This document shows positions 23,403 through 36,477 of a stretch of 64,000 nucleotides of DNA, in pieces. Location of the stretch: contig NC_045139.1 of assembly GCF_008831285.2 (NCBI RefSeq), positions 30,359,206-30,423,205 on the forward strand, given 5' to 3'. The notes below the pieces were generated by a model. The model saw only the letters and a list, made by a program, of their open reading frames with translations, was not told the origin of the DNA and did no database searches. A program made the translations under genes and the position numbers. Positions within the stretch are counted from its first letter, which is position 1. Every line of letters starts with the position of its first letter. This stretch comes from Nymphaea colorata. Its lineage: Eukaryota; Streptophyta; Magnoliopsida; Nymphaeales; Nymphaeaceae.

Positions 23403-23872
23403 AGCAAAACGGATGTGATGCATTTTAAGATTGTCTTCAACAGCCATGAAATTGATGCAGGGTTTGTGTGAAGGCCTATATGAGAGAGAGGCCAGCAGGG
23501 CTCCTAGCTGCGACCGACGGGTTCAACGATGTATGGCTAGGCTTTAGAGGCTGTTTCACATGTGCAGTCGCTATCTAAATTTCTCTTTGCCTTTTTCAAG
23601 TGGTTTGGTCAAAGTGGGCTCGATGAATCTTTTTGACCATCATGCACAGCCAATGAGGCCGCAATTTGGACAGTGTTCGGGCCAAGCAGGGAAGGCTGGG
23701 GTTGGTTTGGACCCCTGTTTGATTGGACAACTCGAACAAGTCTTCACTCGGTGGCCGCACCGATTGCGTGGACGTGAATTTCGTAACGTTTTACTCGGCG
23801 CCAAGATTCATGTGGCCAAGACTCAACAACGTGTTCGCCTTTTGGCGCTCGGAAACATGTCATATGAAATAT

Positions 23873-24075
23873 ATGAATCCCTTTTTTGTTTTAAATCATA
23901 GCTTTTCTTTGTTTGATTAGATACTTATATACTTTATGAATCTTATTCTTGAGGCTTTCTTTTTTTCTTTTCCCTGTACATATATGAATCCCTTTTTGTT
24001 TTAAATCATATTTCTTCGCTTTTCTTTGTTTGATTAGATACTTTATGAATCTTAGGCCTTCTTTTTTTTCCCTGT
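23873..24075 (+). repeat. 111-bp tandem duplication
   Basis: The block beginning ATGAATCCCTTTTT, then GTTTTAAATCAT, CTTTTCTTTGTTTGATTAGA and TTTATGAATCTTA, occurs at 23873 and again at 23984 with small gaps. It is T-rich and non-coding. Confidence 0.8.
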
Positions 24076-24229
24076 ATTTTCAATGTTTTGCCTATTACCA
24101 ATTTGAAGGGTGTTTGTTGGAACAGAGTGTTCCGTTCGGTTCTGTCAATTTTGCCCTAGAAGGTGATTGTTCGTTGCCTGACCAGAACAGGGTCCATATC
24201 CAAACCGAATTGCTTCAAAAAATAGGTTA

Positions 24230-24640
24230 AAGAAAATGTTACATTTTGTTAAGAAATCCAAATTTAAAACTGACATCTAATCGGGTGCATGTCCGGATTC
24301 GGTTTTGAGTATATATCTGATTGGATTTTGATTCAGATTCAGTTCCAAGTAAATATATTATATCTAATATCCATACATTTTGAAGTCCGTTAATATATCA
24401 TAATATGGTCTGAATTCAGTTGTATATTTAAAATCGGATTCAGATTCCAATGTGAAGTTAAACGTCATATTCAAACTAATGTTAGGATTATGAATTTAAA
24501 AAATCAGATTTAAATATCGTATAAATATTTTCAAGGATGTTTTCAAGAATGGAGATTACAATAAATAAATTAGATATGGAAAAGCATATATCTGAGTTGA
24601 ATGTTATTTGTTGACATCCTTAACAATATATGAAGAACAA
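24230..24640. repeat. Degenerate 'ATCTGATT/GATTCAGATT' repeat
   Basis: Dispersed AT-rich family words as in the MITE at 101-527. The right edge reads TTGTTGACATCCTTA, which is that family's terminal sequence. The left edge is unclear. Confidence 0.4.
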
Positions 24641-25593
24641 TATATGAAGAGTTTTCTTAATTGTTTCTTCCTTATTTTTTTGCGAGATTCTTCACTACTA
24701 TTGGTAAAAAGCATGCCCATTAAGTGGCGATTCGATAAGAGGACGAACGTATCTCCCTTTTCTTTGCTCCCGAAGGTTTAGGACTACTTTAAAACTTAGG
24801 TAGAGAGCAATACATATGTCAAATAAAGAAACAAAAATCTACTATTTACCGTTAAAATGATTAACACCTATAAAAATCTAATTGATTATTAGACTTTCAC
24901 CAAGCCACCAGCTCGACCATCTACACTATGTCCCTCGAAGTTATTAAGCCGATTTAAATATGCGGGTGGAGGCGATTAAACCCATTCAAGTTAAGTGTCG
25001 TGGATGTTTTGTAGCGTATTTTGGCTTTTTCTCAATAACAAGGAAGGGGACCCAGACCTCAGAAAATACCCATTGGAAGTGACCCAGCTGTTAGCGGCAG
25101 GTTTTTTCTGACACGAAGTTGAAGAAGAACAAAGAATTCAAAAGAATCAAAAGGAAACTTACGACTTCTTGAAAGAAGAGTTGGACCAAAATAATGGCGC
25201 CGCTTCCGTTCAATGGCACAGTGCGTACTATTTTTGAGCCAAGCACAAACACACGGCAACGTGTGCTATTTCGTGGGTCCTGTTATGAGGGTCAAGCAAC
25301 ATTAGCTGCTATGTGCCCCATACAAGCATTATTTCGGTGGCTAATTTCCTATCAATTTTAACAATAATAAACATGTTTTTAATGTACAATATTAACAACA
25401 TATTGTGACAATCAATTGTTAAAATCCAAATGATGGCCATGCAACTCTGGTGTGTGTGTATATATATATATATATTAAAAAGAATGAGTAAAATTATTGA
25501 GTTTGCATTCCGCTTCCTTAAGGTAGGGAAAAAATAGAAAAGCAAAGAGAGGGAAAGAAAACTAGTCCTAAAATGTGTGTGTGTTTGTTTTTT

Positions 25594-25595
<2 letters not shown>

Positions 25596-25679
<84 letters not shown>

Positions 25680-25680
25680 A
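25596..25680 (+). repeat. Compound TA-GA microsatellite
   Basis: About 50 bp of TA followed by about 35 bp of GA. Apparent open frames of Tyr-Ile and Ser-Leu in this area come only from this run. Confidence 0.9.
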
Positions 25681-27799
25681 AAAATGTTGGTAAGTACTAG
25701 ACACTTAGATGGTAGATAGATAAAAAAACAATTTCTGCTCTTATTATTTTTCATATTGATTGTTAAAGAAAAGCAAAAAGAAAAATATGTAAACTAATGC
25801 TAGATGATGAAAATGCTTCATCACATTGTTCTCATTACTTTTTCTCTTCATCAACGATTAAAAAATATAAGGGTTGAAATTATTCCTTTTCTGTCTAGCA
25901 TCTAAGTGTCTAACAATGTTGTTAAGTGTTTTGATGGGAAGCAATGCGTTGAGGCTATGAGGTGATGTGATGCACAATATGGTGATGATGCGTAAGCATC
26001 AGGTTCAAAATTTTGAAATATATAATATCACTAAAAATATAAAAAATAAGAAATAAGAAAGTAAAAATGATTTTGAAAACTATATTATATGAAAAACTAC
26101 TTACGTATATTTTTCTATAAATTAAAACTAATTAGAGAAGTATAGTCTCTAACTTGAGAAACCTAAAAACAAAGATCTAAAAAAAAAAAAAACATATCTT
26201 CAAAGCACAATAGGATTTTATGAAAATTCAAAAACCAAAGGTTCAAATATTTTTTTCACTTGTTAGCTCTTATGCTTGCACAAAAGAAAGAAAATATTGA
26301 CAATTGGCTCTCGATTCATAAAACTTGTAATATGAGAAATAAAAGAGTTTAACATATAAAAACTAATAAGTAGGTGTCTAATAACATATGAAAGCAAGTC
26401 GATAAGCCTTGTTTTTTAAAACAAATTTCAAGAAACATAATATCAAATCTAGATGTCTAATGCAATATAGATAAACATGAAAGTTGTAACATCTTGGAGA
26501 ACCAGCAAGAATAACTACTGAACAATTTGTGATTCATGTTGACAAATATCAACTATTCAACTAGAAGGGAAGAAAAGAGAAATATTCATGAAAATTGGAT
26601 CAAACCTTCACTGAAAGTCAAGCAATGATTGCAGAAGAGCAAGAGCACGTTAATGCCATCTCTAGACAGAGACAGAATGGAGAACCATTTTTGCAATTTA
26701 AAATCTGTTTTTATATGGAGTTAAAAAAGTCTTTTCTTTTACAAGTTCAAATCTAGTTGGGAAGATGTTTCCCGGCAGTTTTTAAGTGCCTGGAGTGTGT
26801 TCTCACATTGTTTTCGCTGATACCTGTGCACCAACACTGAACTGTCTAGCATCTACCAATTTCTTTATACATATATATATATATACACACACGCACACAC
26901 ATGTTTCCATCAAAAGAAGGTAATTTTATAAAACTTTTACTGCATGGGAGACTTTGTTTAAAGTGAAAGAGACTTGCTATTTACCATCCCAATGCACCTT
27001 ATTTGAAGCGTGATCTTGTGATTCAATTTTGAAGAGCAATTAAATTTTATCCTACGATCTATAAAGTATATGAAGCAATGAGGGAAAAAAAAAAAACCCT
27101 TAATTGTTACCAAGAAGATGCTCACTTAGTTAAATAGTACACTTTATATAGGAGAATTTTGCTATTCACCAACCTCTTCTAGCAAGAGTGGAATTAAAAA
27201 TTTGTCCAATGGTGGAAAGTTCTTCCTAACAGAAAACACTACATGTGGTAGGTTGATGCTCAATTCATTGGCAATAATTCGCTTTAGGTAGACAATTGGA
27301 TAACAAACATTTGTATCTCCATCTTCTTTCTAGTTGGCCTTTTGAATTATGGCATGTTAGATGAAAGTCTTCTTGGCATTTAGGAGGCAAGACTTCAAAG
27401 GAACCCATGAAAACAGGACTGACTGCCCATTTCACTTTGGTTTCTTGGACGCCATTATTAAGATATCTTGGAGAGGATGACGCCTAGTTGCATGAAGAGG
27501 CCAAATTATTAATGATTGGATACTTAGGATTCTCACTGCTCCTGCATCACATGCGCGAGAATTTTCAATGCTGAAAAGTGCCAATAAACAAGAGATAAAA
27601 GCTGATTCAAGAATGTGAAGACATTGACAAGGATGCACACATGCAACTGTAGTTTGATGCCCTTTTCATTATTTCAAACAGGATACTCAATCATCATCAC
27701 CTCTAAATTGAAAGTGGGAAGCAAGATGGAATCAGACCCATTAAAACTTTTCAATAGATGTTGTATGTCTTGTTTTCCATATTGTATTGAAACCTTGAA
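25681..27799. other. Intergenic AT-rich sequence, no gene recognised
   Basis: No supported gene. A minute stretch at 27500-27580 translates to something faintly like a hAT dimerisation region (plus strand, ILRILTAPAS followed by a frameshift), but it is too weak to annotate as a transposase. Confidence 0.4.
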
Positions 27800-27987
27800 T
27801 GTAGCCAAATTTCAGCTCCTAGTTTGGCGGATGCCGATCGACTTGGCATGCCTAAGTAGCTTAAATTCCTAGTTTAAAAAGACTAAGAATCACGGAAACT
27901 AATCGTTTAGGCAACCTTCTTATAAATCTTTGGAAACTTTTTAAAATCTTCAATATGAAACTAAACTTTTTCATAACGAGTGTTACA
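27800..27987 (-). mobile_element. Solo-LTR-like copy of the TRIM family
   Basis: On the minus strand it begins TGTAACACTCG, then reads AAAAAGTTTAGTTT and AAGATTTATAAGAAGG. It ends near TGTAGCC on the plus strand. The order and spacing match the LTRs of the TRIMs at 14478-14930 and 51794-52237. No target duplication or primer site is seen. Confidence 0.55.
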
Positions 27988-28130
27988 CTGTAAACTTCGG
28001 GCCACGTCGGGTTAATTTAATATTCAAATAGGAGGCATAGAAAAATTTATGAAGTGATGATCATTCGTCAAGAAAGCTAATGTATACTGTGATGTCATGA
28101 GAATTAGTTAAGAGTGAGTGAGGAAGGAAC

Positions 28131-28299
28131 CAGCGGCGGAGCCACATATAGGCTGGTGTGGGCAGTTGCCCACACCAGCTTCTCAATTTTCTTTCGTTTT
28201 TACATTAAGATCATTTAACATTTACTTTGTTATACCGCTTCAGGTATAAAAACTTGTGAACCAGTGTCTCTCTAGAAAATTTTTCTGGCTTCGTCACTG
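28131..28299. mobile_element. 169-bp hAT-like MITE
   Basis: The ends are CAGCGGCGGAGCCA and, on the other strand, CAGTGACGAAGCCA. Flanks GAAGGAAC (28123-28130) and AAAGAAAC (28300-28307) are an imperfect 8-bp duplication. The interior has a GGGCAGTTGCCC palindrome and is non-coding. It is very similar in size and ends to the element at 54217-54383. Confidence 0.65.
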
Positions 28300-28983
28300 A
28301 AAGAAACTCAACCAATGTCTGAGAACCCAAAATTGCAAATTGGATCTACCTTGCCAATGAACATATCCCAATATTTGGGGCATTTCAGTTTTCGTGTTCC
28401 ATAAACCTACCCCAATATTTGGGGCCGATTAGTTGGAGACTCTCTGCCTCCCAAATGACTCCAAAGCTCTTAATGAGCAACCTTGCACAAACATTAGATT
28501 AGTTAGATTGTAATAGTTAAGTTTAAAAAGGAAACCACTGAAGCCAATTAGACTGCACATTAAAATGAAATCTAGAAGTAACAGGGCATCACTTTCATTT
28601 CCAGCTCGAAACCTAATTGAAGTACTCTATTCCATCACCAGATCTCATAATTGAAAAGGTTGTCCATGAACAGTGGGTTCATGAGCTTTCACACAACATT
28701 CCCTCGTAACACTCCATGTGCTGAGATGCACAACTTGTGGTTGTGTCACATGCCACTCAATCAACTTTTGTTTTGAGGAGCGTCATTGTTCCAACCACTT
28801 TGAAAAAACCTCAGTCTCTTAATGATAGAGGCCCTTACTGAGAACATTAATGCAATAATGTGTACTGCTATTAAGAAAGTCTAGATCTTCTTAAGTTCCC
28901 TAAGATTATATGTGATAATTAGTATTACAAAAAAAAAAAAGTCACCGCCCATTAAGCCACATGCAAACCTACTGGGAGTATAG

Positions 28984-29157
28984 GTGAAACGACCCGACCT
29001 ACTCTTACACTGGGTTCAAGCCCTTGGTCCAGTAAATCTCAGCTCGCTATCTAGCAGTTTCAGTTCTAACACAAGACAACAAACTACTGTAACAGCCATT
29101 TTATAAGTCTTCACAATCTTTAATAAGAGACTAAACTTCTCAAAGTGGGGCGTTATA
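28984..29157 (-). mobile_element. Solo-LTR-like copy of the TRIM family
   Basis: On the minus strand it starts TATAACGCCCC and carries AGAAGTTTAGTCTCTTATTA and AGATTGTGAAGACTTATAAA. It ends with GGGTCGTTTCAC. This matches the family LTR over its full length. No primer site flanks it, so it is a solo LTR or remnant. Confidence 0.6.
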
Positions 29158-30506
29158 ACAAGGGTGTTTGATTTTTTCATATGTGAAATCGGTGGATTTG
29201 ATGTGGCATAATTTTGTTGATGTGGCAAAAGATCCACAATAAAATCCATAATCGTTAAACTAAGGTTCTTACGTCAGACCCAAGATCCATAATTGAAATC
29301 CTTAGTGTACCTTTTTATATTGAGAAAATATCTGATTTATGATCTGATGGGGCATGGTCTGATCTTAAATCCATGAAGAATTGCACAATGAATATGTGTC
29401 CTTTTTACTGACACAAAACACAGCTCGAGTCATTGAACATGATCAATTCTGTAACCATGAAGTGCAAGTAAGGCATCATAGACCTTAATTCAACAGCCTA
29501 GGTCCAAACCCACTGACAAGGGTCAGTCAACTTCACACCCACCTTGAAGAGGGCTAGGTTAGATATGGTTGCACCAATCAACAACAAAAAGTAGGTTGGG
29601 TTGATGAATGTATGGAACTAATTGGAAAATCTTCTAATTAAACAGAGAGAGAAGGATGGAGTCCACTTTAATTAAGTGCTTCAAACATTATGTCAAGCAA
29701 GGAAAGTGAGTCGTGTAAAGACAGCCAAAGCCACTCTGCCCCACCATTGTATTGGACCAATTCCAAGGTTCATTGGACAGAAATCGAACCCATCAAATTT
29801 GTACAGGCATGTTGAATATGTGATGGTACAGACTGGGTCAGGTGGGGTTCGTAGAAAGGACCAAGAAGTTCTTATCATGTGAGGGCAAACCTTCTCGTCG
29901 GTGCTACAAATTAACGAAGAACTGTCACATAAGATACAGTGGCGCTACAAATGAATGCTCATCCTGAAATCTACAGCTTGTTATAACTATGGTTTTCAAC
30001 TATCGTCGATCTTGGACAAAATCAAATGCAACCGTAGTTAATCTTGTGAGGGCATTGTGGTTTCATTAAAAAAATATTTTTTATTTTTTTTGTCCTTTCA
30101 TGCAGTTCTTCCTTTTTTTATCATCAAAGGTATTTCAGTCAATTACAAATACGCGTTTTCATACATATTTGGGGCCGAGCATATAAGCATATAACCTAAA
30201 AAAACAATTAAAAAAACCCCCTTAAATTAGAAAGTTGCATGAGGATATGACCTGGAGGGTCTTACGTCGAAGATGGTTTTTCTAAATAAACATCAAACAA
30301 GTTGCATAGTGATTAAAAGAGGTTGAGATATATTAAATCAGCTAACGACCAACAAGGGACGATCGCAATAAAGTTTAGAGGAATGCAATTAAGGTCAAAC
30401 ATAGAAAAGAATGTGATGGCTACACTGGGCCAATGCTTGAAACTTAGGCTGGCATGAGAGGTGACGCTCATGCATTACAAAAATTGGATGGCGATAATGC
30501 TTTTGA
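29158..30506. other. Intergenic, no gene recognised
   Basis: 29270-29390 has 'GATCTGATGGGGCATGGTCT' words that recur, varied, at 33080-33125. An open frame at 29676-29882 has no recognised match. Confidence 0.4.
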
Positions 30507-30982
30507 CATGTTTCATCTCTATAAGAAGCATTTGATTACCTCAGATTTGGATCTTAAGATCTCAAGTTCTAAGATTTGAGATATATTAGTTTTAATAGAA
30601 ATTTCGGAATCCCTTGTCTGAAAGGTGCGTGAATTACGCCGCGAATATGTGGTCCTTGATTTTCTTTTGCGAAGAGTTGAAATCTTCCCGTCATCTTGAA
30701 CTCCGTCCAATCACGGCCATCTGATGCATTGTATCAAGTAGTGGTTTTAACATGTTTCATCTATACAAGAGGCATTTGATTACCTCAGATTTAAACCAAA
30801 GAGCTTAAGATTACAAGTTTTAAAATTTGAGACATATTAGTTTTAATAGAATCTCAGAATCCCTTGTCTAAAAGGGACGAGAATTACACCGTGAATATGT
30901 GGTCCTTGATTACCGTTGTGAAGAGTTAGAAATCTTCCTGCCATCTTGAACTCCGTCCAATCCTGATGCATTGTATCAAATA
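30507..30982 (+). repeat. 244-bp tandem duplication
   Basis: Two units begin at 30507 and 30751 (CATGTTTCATCT, then AGGCATTTGATTACCTCAGA) and each ends TGATGCATTGTATCAA. They share GAATATGTGGTCCTTGATT and CATCTTGAACTCCGTCCAAT. The copies are roughly 85-90 percent alike by eye, with no coding sense. Confidence 0.85.
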
Positions 30983-32046
30983 TGCGTGATTTGACAATAA
31001 GATACAATGTATCGAGCAATATGCTGTAAGAGGCCGGTGGATTTATTATTGTAATTATTTATTGTTATTATTATTGTTGTTTCTCAAATTGTTGAAGCTA
31101 TAAATGAGGGGCATTGCAGGCTCCTTTTTCACAGTCATTAGCAAAAGTAAAGCGTGTGTATAGAAAAGCTGAAACATGGAGCTCATATTTAAGTTAACAC
31201 AAAAAACGTACACATAAATAGAACATTTTTGTTTACATAAATATATATATCTCTCTCTCTACCTCTATATATATATATATATGGATTGTATTATTTTCTC
31301 ATTTTAAAAATAACGAAAAACCATTTAAAATGATTTTGAAATGCAAAAATACATATTATTTTATGCCTGTATGGGCCGGTATCATACTGATGTCAGTGAC
31401 AAAGATATTATATGAATGAAGGGTACTAATACTTCAAATTGTAAGTTTTAAGGGGCAGCTTTGTATAGTGAAAATAAACAATTCATGTGGATTTGTGAAG
31501 GCAATTGCCCACATTTGCCTCTTACTCGAAATCAATGGGAAAAAACAGAAGGAATGAAACAATAATGTTATAACAATCGCCCTAAATTAGTGTCATATGT
31601 TATGTTTTTTTTTTCATATTTTTAACTATTTTTTATTATTTATTCATTAAAAAAATCAAATATGCATAAGGTTTTGTTTTGCCAATTAATCAATCAAAAT
31701 CCGATCTTTATAACATGAAAGGTCGACAGAGTTGCCTGATTCGGAGGGAAGACGGAAATTAAGGAGACAAACTCCGGTGGCCACTGGGGACTTTCATTCT
31801 TCAAAAAAATGTCTCGTTCGTAGCGCGTTGATCGATGACCAAAATGTCAGTCTTTTTAACAATGAAGGGAATATATGTGTGGCTCAGAGCACAAGGAGAA
31901 GGTCTCCGCAACATCGACATCGTCCAAATCCACCAACTTGCATGAGGTTAGACTCTTCAAACCTTCTCGCTTTTTCGACAATCAATTGGCAAAAACCAGG
32001 ACAACTTTTATTTATTTTCAAAAAAACTTTTTTTATGAAGAAGGAT

Positions 32047-32190
32047 AAATTAAATTTCTAAATTTTGTCAAGAGTTGAAATATCATTTTTTAAAATTTTT
32101 TATATAAAACAACTGATTTTTTTTTTTAAAAAAAAATAGGGGGGCCAAGGCCCCTACAGCCTCCCCGCTTGGCTCCGTCCCTGCATGGGC
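32047..32190. repeat. Dispersed repeat ending in a GGCTCCGTCCCTGC terminus
   Basis: AATTAAATTTCTAAATTTTG, then GAAATATCATTTTT and TTATATAAAACAA, are shared with 36478-36680. Both close with a C-rich end (CTCCCCGCTTGGCTCCGTCC here). This looks like two copies of one small non-autonomous element with GGAGCCA-type ends. Confidence 0.5.
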
Positions 32191-33802
32191 CCCTTCACTT
32201 TTTAAAAATATCCAAAATTTACATATGAATTTTAAAATTTTAGTTCAATCTATATGAAAATTTTTGAAAATTGATTTTTCATTCCTTATTAAAATTTTGA
32301 AACTATAGTTTCATTCCTGCAATAAAAAGTTCAATTTTGAAACTATAGTTTCATTCCTGTAATAAAAAGTTCCTAGCTCCGCTTCACAACTGCGGAATAA
32401 GATATCTACTTCCGAAGACTTAGACAATACATTAGCTAAGATGAACAAAGTGTTAGGAACGTCCTTTCTTCTTGTGTGCGAGTAAAAAAAAAAAAAAAAA
32501 AAAAATTCTCGACTTGAAAACACAAATGTTGGAAAGCATAATCACAGCCATTGCTGTATTAGGTGAAAACCATTCCCGAAGCAAACAATGGATCTCCCAA
32601 CTGCAGATTTGGGATCTACGTTACATTATAAAAACTATAAATCAATGGTATACCGAGGAGAGAGAGAGAGAGTCGGACTATATATCCATAGTTTTAAGAT
32701 CCCTATGGATCTATGATGGCTTCATATATGAGATCAAATGTTACCAAAGTGGCCTAAGAGTGTGTTTGATAGTCAGGTTATATCATATAAGAAACCAATC
32801 TGAAATCTCTTTCAAGCGAGGTTTCCATAGTAAAGTAAACAAACAATAGATCTCACCACTACAAGTGAGAATGAGGATTTGAGATCCTCAATCCTTGGCT
32901 AACACCTCCTATCTTAGGTTAAAATTTTGGGGTGGGGGAAGAGCTGACCTTAAATCCTCGGTTTTGGATCTTAGATCCGATGTTGTGTAAGAAGGTGTGT
33001 TTTGGGAGATCTCAATTTAATCAACCGGTGAATCTCAGTAGCATGGATTTAAAACCCACGCTACGTATTAAAAACCATGGATTTAAGGTCAGATGGGAGG
33101 TGGTCTGATCTTAAATCTACGGATCTGAGATCCTAACAAGGGGCCTAAGATCGAATGTGAAACAAACACAACCTCATTTATAGTAGATCGTATCCGAGAT
33201 CCGAGGTAAACAAGCACTATCAACTTTTTGAACTCCTAACCATCGTAAAGTTCAAACTCCGAACTACGCCTCACCAAGTGGATGGAACTCTTGTTGCTTT
33301 TGTTTTTAATTTGGAAATTAAAGAGAAAAACCTTGTTGTTCATTAGGTAATGCTCATTACCAGCGAGCTTTGACAGAAAGAAGTTATCGTCCAATTAAGC
33401 ATCAATATAGTTTACATTCTTCGCATATACTATATCAGAATAATCATTGTGCATATTATATGGCACAGTTGCATTAAGTTAATATACTGTTGCTCCATGT
33501 GCTCGTGTGAATTTCTGATTTATTAAATGCCAAACAGAACAATGCATTATAATTAAATTTCTACTTTCAGATAAATGCAAATCAAAGGCCGGAAGACAAA
33601 GAGGAAGAAACTGCAAGTAAAAATGCATTGTGTTTCTTTTTAATAATAAAAGGGGAACATTACTCTTGTGATTATAAAATTATTATATGAAATCTTTAGA
33701 GTTGATAAGAAAGGTTAGGTGTATGGAGTTGTCTACTAAGTAGGGCTACGAATGAATCGCATCTGATAGAAGGGTTTTGTCATGTTGAGTGTGTTCAGTA
33801 AG
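32191..33802. other. Intergenic, no gene recognised
   Basis: AT-rich, with a poly(A) run near 32485-32504 and 'GGATCTGAGATCC'-type words around 32870-33180. These words suggest another decayed MITE, but I could not define its ends. Confidence 0.4.
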
Positions 33803-34334
33803 TAAGGGTGAACAAGAGCTCGATTCATTAAAGCTTGGCTTGTGAACGAGTTCAAGCCGAGTCATTTGCTTAACAAGTCGAGCTCGAATTCATGAGACGA
33901 CTCGTTCAAATAATCGAGTTAGGTTAGAGCTCAACACGTAACTGTTGAATTGAGCTCGAGCCTTAATCGAGTTTGTTGAGCCTTAATCGAGTCGATATAT
34001 TCAAACAAGCTTATGAGTTTGTTGAACCTTAATTGAGTTGAGCTCAAGCTCAACAGTAACGATGAATATCAATTCTATTCAAATGAGTTTTTCGAACCTT
34101 AATCGAGTCAAGCTCGAGCTCAACATGTAACGATAAACATCAATTCTATTCAAACGAGTTTGTGTAGCCTTAATCGAATCGAGCTCGAGCTAAACACGTA
34201 ACTGTCGAGCCGAGCTTGAGCTGCTTCTATCGAGCTATTCTCAAGCTCGAGCCGAGTCGAGCTTGAGGTTTCATTAGTCGAGCTGAGTTCGAGCTAACTA
34301 AACTCGGGCTGGACTCGGCTCGTGTTCACCCTTA
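33803..34334. mobile_element. hAT-like MITE made of TCGAGC repeats, perfect 8-bp target duplication
   Basis: The ends are TAAGGGTGAACAAGAGCTCG and, on the other strand, TAAGGGTGAACACGAGCCGAG. TCAGTAAG lies immediately outside both ends (33795-33802 and 34335-34342). The 532-bp interior is a run of degenerate GAGCTCGAGC and TTAATCGAGT words, including a sub-repeat with 'AACCTTAATCGAGT' that recurs about every 60-75 bp. Many plant genomes carry MITEs with this kind of terminus. No coding sequence. Confidence 0.85.
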
Positions 34335-35252
34335 TCAGTAAGGGAGTCTAACCAACCTCCAATGTATTCATTGGCCGTCCCTACCTACACCTTTTCATCC
34401 CTAAACAGAGTTATATATTTTTAAAAATAAAAGTTCTTTGGGTTGCATTTGATTACCACGGACCTGAAATTAGCGTTGATCTGGCGTTTTGAGGTCCCAC
34501 AACTCCCTCCGTCTCTCTATCAGGTCGTAATTCCAGGCTTTTTACAATGGAGTGCAGGTTTGGTTTGAGGTCACAATATGGCTAGCAAATTACATTCTTA
34601 AAATGCTTTAGAATCTCCACCGATGGTTAATGCAGAGATCAACTTTCATCACTCTCCATTGTACCTCGACTACGCGTTGGAAATTGTTAGATTGGATAAC
34701 TGGACGGAGGAGATGTAAGATCCGTTTATGGCGTTGAAATTAAAAATGCAGTACAGACAACTCAAAGTGACGTGACTTGGAGCCCTCAAGATTGGTCAGC
34801 AACAATTTCATTGGCAAATCACATATTAAAATTGATATATGACAGATTTCTACCCTGTTTTTAACCTTACTTTTTATGATAACAGTTGAGCTCGAACAAG
34901 TTTTATATATATATATATAAGAATTAAAATTTAACGACTGCTAAGTATTGTTGGATGACTCAAACATAAAGCAAAGTCCCCTTGCCTTCGAAGTCCAAGG
35001 CTGCATCTAGGCCTAGTGTAGTGTAGTACCCCATTCATTTGATGCCGCCCGTCATCCCTGAAAATGCTTATTTTCCGGCACTACTAGCCAAACTACCAAC
35101 CAGACGAGCTGCACTGAGCCCCTTAAACCCTATATATGTATCATTAGACTAACGAATCTTTACTTTTTACATGTTGTTTTTCACAAATTAGTATACATCT
35201 ATTTTTCTTGTCTAAAAAATATAAGATTAAATAAATCAGATTCTTTATAAAG

Positions 35253-35253
<1 letters not shown>

Positions 35254-35289
<36 letters not shown>
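35254..35289 (+). repeat. AT microsatellite
   Basis: A pure TA run. The rest of 34335-36477 shows no gene. 35975-36055 holds a short direct duplication of CTGCATCTTAAGTGGC plus AAGCATGACATTCGAC. Confidence 0.8.
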
Positions 35290-35296
<7 letters not shown>

Positions 35297-36477
35297 TGCA
35301 GGGAGGTATATTTACTTAGTTAAATTTGTCACTAAATTGTACTATGTTGGTCAACACAGAAAACACATTTGGCACAACACTTGCGGAGAAACTGGAACTT
35401 GGTCTGTGCGCATGGTGAATTGCAGTTGACGCAAGACGTACAAGTGATTTTAATATTAAGATAGAGTATACATTATACAATATAATCAGAAGAGGTAACT
35501 TCATATCTCAGCTTTGATTAAAAAAGATATGTTCATGTCATCTCTATTAACGGTGGTGAAATCCAAGAGCGGAAGCGAACATTAAGGTACGTTTTACTGT
35601 GGTGTACTTACATCATAAAATTGAGTGAAAAATGTTCTCACCGACCTCTCTCTTGATTTCACTGTTAAAAAAATTTTATAGTGGGAAGGAAGTGTGCCTC
35701 GTGTTTGATTACCTTGGTTCTGGTGATGACAACCTTAAGTTACATTAAATTATTCTTTCATGGATCCCTACGAAGGTTTCACGGCGTAATTTTCTTTCAT
35801 CAATGATTCTTTTGGGGTTTTCAATGAAACCATTGGGTAGTAGAGAAATAAATGAATTGTACAAGAGGGAAGCAACATAACTACACAATTTTGTTTTTTA
35901 GTAGCATAATTTGTTGAGTTAACGGCCTTCTAAAAAGTATGTCTCTAGTTCGATTCTCATAAGTATTATGTCTCTGCATCTTAAGTGGCAAAGCATGACA
36001 TTCGACTGGGTCTGTCTTCTGCATCTTAAGTGGCCAAGCATGACATTCGACATATTTTAAGACCTTGGAGGTGGGGGGATTCTTTTGAGTCTGTTGTTGC
36101 TCACCAAAATCTAGGGTTTAACCTTGAAAAGAATGAAGATGAGTTTATATTTTTCTTCCTTTAAGCCTATTTCTTGTAGTTAATTAATTATGTCAATTGA
36201 TCTTATTTGAATAGGATATCCGACTAAATGCCCAAAAATAGTCCGATGCAAAAAAAAAAAAACCCATCTAATTAAAAAAATCAAATCAAATTTGGATTTG
36301 AGAAATGATATCTCATTATATGTGGATTCAATTGTGTATTTAAAAATCAGACTGAAATTTAGATGCGAAAATAAAAGTTGGATTCGAATAAAGTGTAAAC
36401 TTTTGTTTCATTGGTTTTCAAATCTAAAGTCGAACCTGAATATGTGAACATATATACCATAAATCAGATAGGCAGAA

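Noticed and set aside
23560-23920. Overlapping GC-richer open frames of 113 and 65 residues
   Set aside because: Neither frame shows a recognisable family, splice context or start context, and the frames overlap one another. A decayed fragment is possible but cannot be supported.
27432-27640. Possible hAT transposase dimerisation remnant
   Set aside because: Only a loose resemblance (ILRILTAPAS) across a frameshift. The rest of the region gives no transposase motif.
27800-29157. The two LTR-like copies as the ends of one 1.36-kb element
   Set aside because: No primer-binding site or purine tract lies inside the pair, no target duplication flanks it, and a separate hAT-like MITE sits between them. 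Two independent solo LTRs fit better.
31732-32061. 109-residue plus-strand open frame
   Set aside because: Basic and low-complexity, and it runs into a dispersed repeat. No family recognised.
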